A stretch of DNA of 64,000 bases from Nostoc sp. JL33. Lineage in GTDB: Bacteria; Cyanobacteriota; Cyanobacteriia; Cyanobacteriales; Nostocaceae. The notes beneath the pieces are model-generated. The model did not search any database. It saw only the letters and a program-made list of their open reading frames with translations, and was not told where the DNA came from. The stretch lies in assembly GCF_017114985.1 (NCBI RefSeq), contig NZ_JABXKP010000100.1, positions 200,216-264,215 on the forward strand. The letters are read 5' to 3'. The position numbers and the translations under genes were made by a program. Within the stretch, counting starts at the first letter, position 1, and every line of letters starts with the position of its first letter. Positions 60,342-64,000 of this stretch are shown piece after piece.

Positions 60342-61361
60342 CTAAACCAGCAATGGTCTAAATCCATGTTTTACTGATACCCGACCAATCTGCTCCATTT
60401 TGTCTACGGTAATCTGATTCCGTCCCCACGAAAAGTTCGTGTATAACTTCTCAAATTCCAGCAGCATTGATTCGGCAAAACAAGCAAACAACTGGCGGGC
60501 TGGCACGTCCATATTGACGATTTTCATAATCTTCCAGTCAATATCCAGGGAATGCTCTACAATTCCACCATTTAACACGTATACACCAGGATGCTGAATT
60601 TTCGTCGCTAAGTTTTTAGGATAGCCACCATCAATCAACAAGCAGGGTTGTTTCAAAGTGGTGGGGTCAATTTCCACGCCTTTGGGCATACTGGCAACCC
60701 AAACTACAACATCAGCTAGGGGCAGTGCTTCTGTCAAACCCATAATTTTTCCTCGCCCCAGTTCGCCTTGCAACTCTTTGAGACGTTCTTGGTCACGGGC
60801 TATCAACAAAAGTTCTTTGACATCTGTTTTCGCATCTAGCCAGCGTGTAACTGCACTACCAATATCACCAGTTGCCCCACATATCGCAACAGTCGCGTTT
60901 GATAGATCAATTCCCAGTTGTTTTGACGCTTCTTCCACCTGCTTACAAAGAATGTAGGCAGTATGCGTATTTCCTGTGGTGAAGCGTTCAAACTCTAATT
61001 TGATGTTGCGGACTTGGCTAAACTGCTCTAACTTAAAGTTTTCAAAAATAATTGAGGAAAATCCGCCTAAAGCTGTGATGTTAATGCCATGTTTCTGTGC
61101 ATGGGCCATAGCGTTGAGGACTTTGCGTGTTGCGGCTTTGATGCGGCGACTCGCTAGCATCTCCGGCAAAAAGCAAGATTCTACATACCGTCCTTCAATT
61201 TGTTGCCCAGTGATACTGGTGACAGTAATGGTATCAACAATTTGCGGTGGGGCGCTACACCAAAAGTCTAGCCCTTGATCGGCATATTCTGGGTATCCCA
61301 ATTCTTTAGCTACCGCTTGAGCGTGTTCTAAACTAGTCAGATGTCCAATTAGACCAAACAT
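60342..61361 (-). CDS. aar: Long-chain acyl-ACP reductase (fatty aldehyde-forming)
   Basis: AAR reduces acyl-ACP to fatty aldehyde with NADPH, the first step of cyanobacterial alkane synthesis. The 339-residue protein begins MFGLIGHLTSLEHAQAVAKE, has YVESCFLPEML with the cysteine that carries the acyl group, and the NADPH motif CGATGDIGSAVTRWL near residue 160. Length is normal. It lies 213 bp after ado on the same strand. Confidence 0.96.
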   Translation of the reverse strand: MFGLIGHLTSLEHAQAVAKELGYPEYADQGLDFWCSAPPQIVDTITVTSITGQQIEGRYVESCFLPEMLASRRIKAATRKVLNAMAHAQKHGINITALGGFSSIIFENFKLEQFSQVRNIKLEFERFTTGNTHTAYILCKQVEEASKQLGIDLSNATVAICGATGDIGSAVTRWLDAKTDVKELLLIARDQERLKELQGELGRGKIMGLTEALPLADVVVWVASMPKGVEIDPTTLKQPCLLIDGGYPKNLATKIQHPGVYVLNGGIVEHSLDIDWKIMKIVNMDVPARQLFACFAESMLLEFEKLYTNFSWGRNQITVDKMEQIGRVSVKHGFRPLLV

Positions 61362-61409
61362 GTAGTGATTATTAAGCTTATGCTGTCTTGAGCGCGTGGA
61401 ATTTAGTAG

Positions 61410-61535
61410 AGTTAGGAGTTGGGAGTGAGCCGGCGCCAGAACAGGGGGTTTCCCCGATGAGTGACTGGCGTTAGCGCCACAAAGAGCGAGCTTGCGAGCG
61501 TCACCCCGAAGGGGTTAGGAGTTAGGAGTACGATT
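61410..61535. repeat. Palindromic repeat between ado and aar
   Basis: GAGCCGGCGCCAGAACAGGG is followed by GACTGGCGTTAGCG and CACCCCGAAGGGGTTAGGAG. This element is shared, with changes, with 6315-6455. Confidence 0.75.
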
Positions 61536-61574
61536 GATAATTTTTCACTCTCGCATCCCTCACTCCTAACTTTT

Positions 61575-62273
61575 TTAAGCGGCTATGAGTCCATAGGCTG
61601 ACAAGCGCATAATATCGCGTGTCGTGAAACCGATGCTACTTAATGCTTCACCGTACTGAATCATAAAGGCTTCTACCAAAGCATCTTTTTCCATTGCCAT
61701 TGTGTGGGCATCACCCTCTACTTGGTTGAGCATTTTCCAGACGATGGGTAGGTTCTGGCGGTTTGCTTGTTCTAGTTCAGCTTTGGATTCTGTAAAATGT
61801 TCTTTCAACCAAACTTCTCCAAAGTTGAGGTGGCTATATTCTTCTTTTACTACCCCTTCAGTGATTTTACGGGCAAAATCGTCAGCGACGTGGATATAAT
61901 TTTCATATGCTGCGATCGCAAAACATTCAATAATCAAAGACTGAATCAACAGACAAGTGACCACATTCCCGGATGCGGCTGCTGTTTGGAAATTTTGGTG
62001 TAGTCCAGAGAAAAACTTCTTAGCAAATTCCAAATCTGGGGTTACTTGCAAATTGCGCCCACAAGCTTCAAATCCTTTTTTGTGGCGGCTTTCCATCTTG
62101 GATAGGCGAATCAATTCATCATGAGATTCTGGCAGCAGTTCGGCTAGGGTGATGTAATTTTCATGGGCTTCTTGTTCCCCTTCAATCACGATCGCATTAA
62201 TCCGGCTATAAGCATCTTTGTATGTTTCGCTCTTGAAATCTAATTCTTTAAATTGGTCTGTAAGCTGCTGCAT
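61575..62273 (-). CDS. ado: Aldehyde-deformylating oxygenase (alkane-forming)
   Basis: ADO converts fatty aldehydes to alkanes plus formate with oxygen and ferredoxin. The 232-residue ferritin-like protein has the di-iron motifs ENYITLAELLPE, RLSKMESRHKKGFEAC (ExxH) and VKEEYSHLNFGEVWL (ExxH). Its start ATG 62273 follows AGGAG. With aar it forms the complete alkane pathway. Confidence 0.97.
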   Translation of the reverse strand: MQQLTDQFKELDFKSETYKDAYSRINAIVIEGEQEAHENYITLAELLPESHDELIRLSKMESRHKKGFEACGRNLQVTPDLEFAKKFFSGLHQNFQTAAASGNVVTCLLIQSLIIECFAIAAYENYIHVADDFARKITEGVVKEEYSHLNFGEVWLKEHFTESKAELEQANRQNLPIVWKMLNQVEGDAHTMAMEKDALVEAFMIQYGEALSSIGFTTRDIMRLSAYGLIAA

Positions 62274-62453
62274 GGTTATGTTTACTCCTGTAAACCTGAA
62301 TTATTTGACACCAGAATTTAATTTACCCTATGAACTTAGGATAATAATCACTGTGCTTTAATTTAACTTAACAAGTAGACTATCTTTATAGATTAATTGT
62401 TGCTGGGGGCAATGCTCTAGTACTAGCGAAACAAATGCTTTGCACCTAAAGTT

Positions 62454-63281
62454 ATGTCCAAACCAAACCCGAATCTAAAATCTGGGGATTTTTTGAGCCT
62501 AGTAGTGTTACTGCTAGGGGCATTGATCGTTCTAGTACCTCTGTTTGTGGTCTTTCTCACCTCCTTTGCAGCGACGGCCGCCAGCCCAGAAAATTTGTTC
62601 AAAAATAACTGGTCTTTAGCTAATTACCGCGTTGCATGGCAACAGGGAAAATTTTTGCTGGCGTTTGCTAATTCTACCTTGGTAGCGATCGCTGTGACGG
62701 TGTTTCAGATTGTCACTTCTGCTTTGGCTGGTTACGCCCTAGCACGGCTGAAGTTTCGGGGACGCCAAGCACTGCTATTAGTCGTTTTAGCAACTTTGGT
62801 GATTCCCTTTCAGTTATTGGTGATTCCCATCTTTTTGGTTTTGAAGTGGGGACACTTGATAAATACCTATGCGGCAATGATTTTACCCACTGCTGTCAAC
62901 GGTTTTGGGATTTTCTTGTTACGTCAGTATTTCCAGACAATTCCCGTAGAGTTAGAGGAAGCCGCCGCCATAGATGGGGCGAACAGAGTGCAAATTTTGT
63001 GGCGGGTGATGTTACCTTTAGCCCGCCCAGCGTTGGTGACGCTGTTTTTGTTCACCTTCATCGGTGAATGGAATGATTTATTTAAGCCTCTGGTATTTAC
63101 GACACGACCGGAATTAAGGACGGTGCAGCTGGCGTTGGCAGAGTTTCAGGAGCAATTTACGAATAATTGGCCCTTGATGATGGCAGCAGTGACGATCGCG
63201 ACAGTTCCAGTGATGGTATTATTTCTCATCGGTCAGCGTCAATTTATTCAGGGTATTGCCACCACCGGGATTAAGAATTAG
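62454..63281 (+). CDS. Carbohydrate ABC transporter permease (MalG type)
   Basis: A 275-residue inner-membrane permease with six helices. The coupling motif EEAAAIDGANRVQILWRVML (EAA-x3-G-type loop, about residues 163-182) is intact. It belongs to the CUT1 group with MalG/UgpE-like permeases. The partner permease, binding protein and ATPase are not in the window, so it is either an orphan or uses unlinked partners. The sugar is unknown. Confidence 0.88.
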   Translation: MSKPNPNLKSGDFLSLVVLLLGALIVLVPLFVVFLTSFAATAASPENLFKNNWSLANYRVAWQQGKFLLAFANSTLVAIAVTVFQIVTSALAGYALARLKFRGRQALLLVVLATLVIPFQLLVIPIFLVLKWGHLINTYAAMILPTAVNGFGIFLLRQYFQTIPVELEEAAAIDGANRVQILWRVMLPLARPALVTLFLFTFIGEWNDLFKPLVFTTRPELRTVQLALAEFQEQFTNNWPLMMAAVTIATVPVMVLFLIGQRQFIQGIATTGIKN

Positions 63282-63356
63282 CAAGGAGGCTGGCGCTGAG
63301 TCGAAGCCCGCCTAAGATTTCAATCTAACGCTAATAGCTAAAGATCCGCGACTTCA

Positions 63357-64000
63357 TCAATTTAACCCGGAACAGGTGAAAGCTGCCCAATAATAGGGAT
63401 GAGAGAAAGGTTTGGACTCTCGACAAAAAGATTCCAAATCTTGTTTTGCTCGATAAATTCGGTTTCCGATTTGGGCATATTTTTTATATTCTTCATCGCG
63501 TTGCTGATACATTTGAGAATTTTGTGGATGAGTATCCCGTTCTTTTTTAGTTTTTTTACGCTGCGTTTCGCTTTCCTTGAGTTTCTGCGTCAAAAAAGAA
63601 CTTAACTTAGGTTTGTAAATGGTGGTAAGAGTTTCACCTGTAAGGGTACGCAGTTCAAATTGAGCTTGTCTAATTGATTGCAGTCGTTTGTTTCCCTCAT
63701 GTCGGAATTGATAGTAAAATAGTGAAAATAGTGCTGTTGCCAAGTCATCTACTGCCCAAAGTGTACTGATAACACTTTTAGCGCCAGCACAAAGAAAACC
63801 TGTTGAAAGAGTTAAAATATCGTCGGTTATTTGAGCCATACCTAAACCAGTTTCACAGCAAGAGAGAAATACATCTTCTAACTGAGGAGTGCGCCAACTT
63901 GGAGTTAATAACTGACTTAATGTAATACAGCCATCTCCTAAAATTCTGGAGTTTAGACTAAAGATAAGCGAGCAGAAAATAACACTTAGAGAAATATGGA
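63357..64000 (-). CDS. CHAT domain protein, 5' end outside the window
   Basis: The frame is open to the right edge; only the C-terminal 214 residues are seen. FLSCCETGLGMA holds the catalytic cysteine of the caspase-like CHAT protease domain (usually LSACETG), and GAKSVISTLWAVDD is the next conserved block. Residues after that carry a charged helical insertion (KESETQRKKTKKERDTH) and the end FSHPYYWAAFTCSGL is typical. Many cyanobacterial CHAT proteins have N-terminal TPRs, which cannot be seen here. The catalytic histidine should lie just outside the window. Confidence 0.88.
   Translation of the reverse strand, partial: HISLSVIFCSLIFSLNSRILGDGCITLSQLLTPSWRTPQLEDVFLSCCETGLGMAQITDDILTLSTGFLCAGAKSVISTLWAVDDLATALFSLFYYQFRHEGNKRLQSIRQAQFELRTLTGETLTTIYKPKLSSFLTQKLKESETQRKKTKKERDTHPQNSQMYQQRDEEYKKYAQIGNRIYRAKQDLESFCRESKPFSHPYYWAAFTCSGLN

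Overview
The window looks like a chromosomal segment of a filamentous, probably heterocyst-forming cyanobacterium (Nostoc-like). The basis is the mix of oxygenic-photosynthesis genes (ycf3, psaK, a high-light-inducible protein), cyanobacterial regulators and division genes (pipX-pipY, sepF), the alkane pathway (ado, aar), the very frequent octamer GCGATCGC, and many period-7 tandem repeats between genes. Genes run on both strands and most are ordinary housekeeping genes. No CRISPR array, rRNA or prophage is visible. One tRNA, Ser(CGA), is present.

Layout. 1-10300: small conserved genes (DUF2993, DUF2231, DUF2809, DUF167), an unrecognised 251-residue protein, two glutathione-transferase-family proteins, the SOS-associated peptidase, ycf3, gatC, a long spacer with a candidate structured RNA, a thioredoxin-fold protein and hli. 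10300-12600: thyX, then a 1 kb graveyard (a DUF2887 fragment, a duplicated thyX end, an internally deleted IS982-like element and a truncated membrane-anchored dCTP-deaminase-like gene) facing the intact dcd. 12600-20800: a CobO-like protein with a broken P-loop, an adenylate-kinase paralogue, rph, pgl, an FHA protein, an M50-like membrane protein followed by a small-gene cassette bounded by a duplicated gene end, a D-lactate-dehydrogenase-type enzyme and a possible small RNA. 20800-31500: a methyltransferase, tRNA-Ser, a Ser/Thr kinase, an LpxB-related protein, a LuxR-type regulator, a broken histidine kinase and two receiver-kinase hybrids. 31500-43300: rtcB, then a metal-handling block. This has a MerR-type promoter, an HMA chaperone, a copper-type P-ATPase, a small membrane protein and the merR regulator, then a Rieske oxygenase, a zinc-type P-ATPase with a His-rich tail, and mntH. 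43800-56600: pipX-pipY, sepF, proC, a Ski2-like helicase, an EcfT-like protein, der, an M50 protease with CBS domains and psaK. 56600-64000: trpF, then folE, an SDR, accA, aar and ado in one orientation, an ABC sugar permease and a truncated CHAT protease gene at the right edge.

The clearest functional groups are the metal-homeostasis block, the fatty-acid/alkane block (accA supplies malonyl-CoA; aar and ado turn acyl-ACP into alkane) and the pipX-pipY bicistron. The spacers are unusually rich in palindromic repeats and MITE-like elements. In rtcB, the copper ATPase and the helicase, repeat sequence has entered the reading frame without breaking it.
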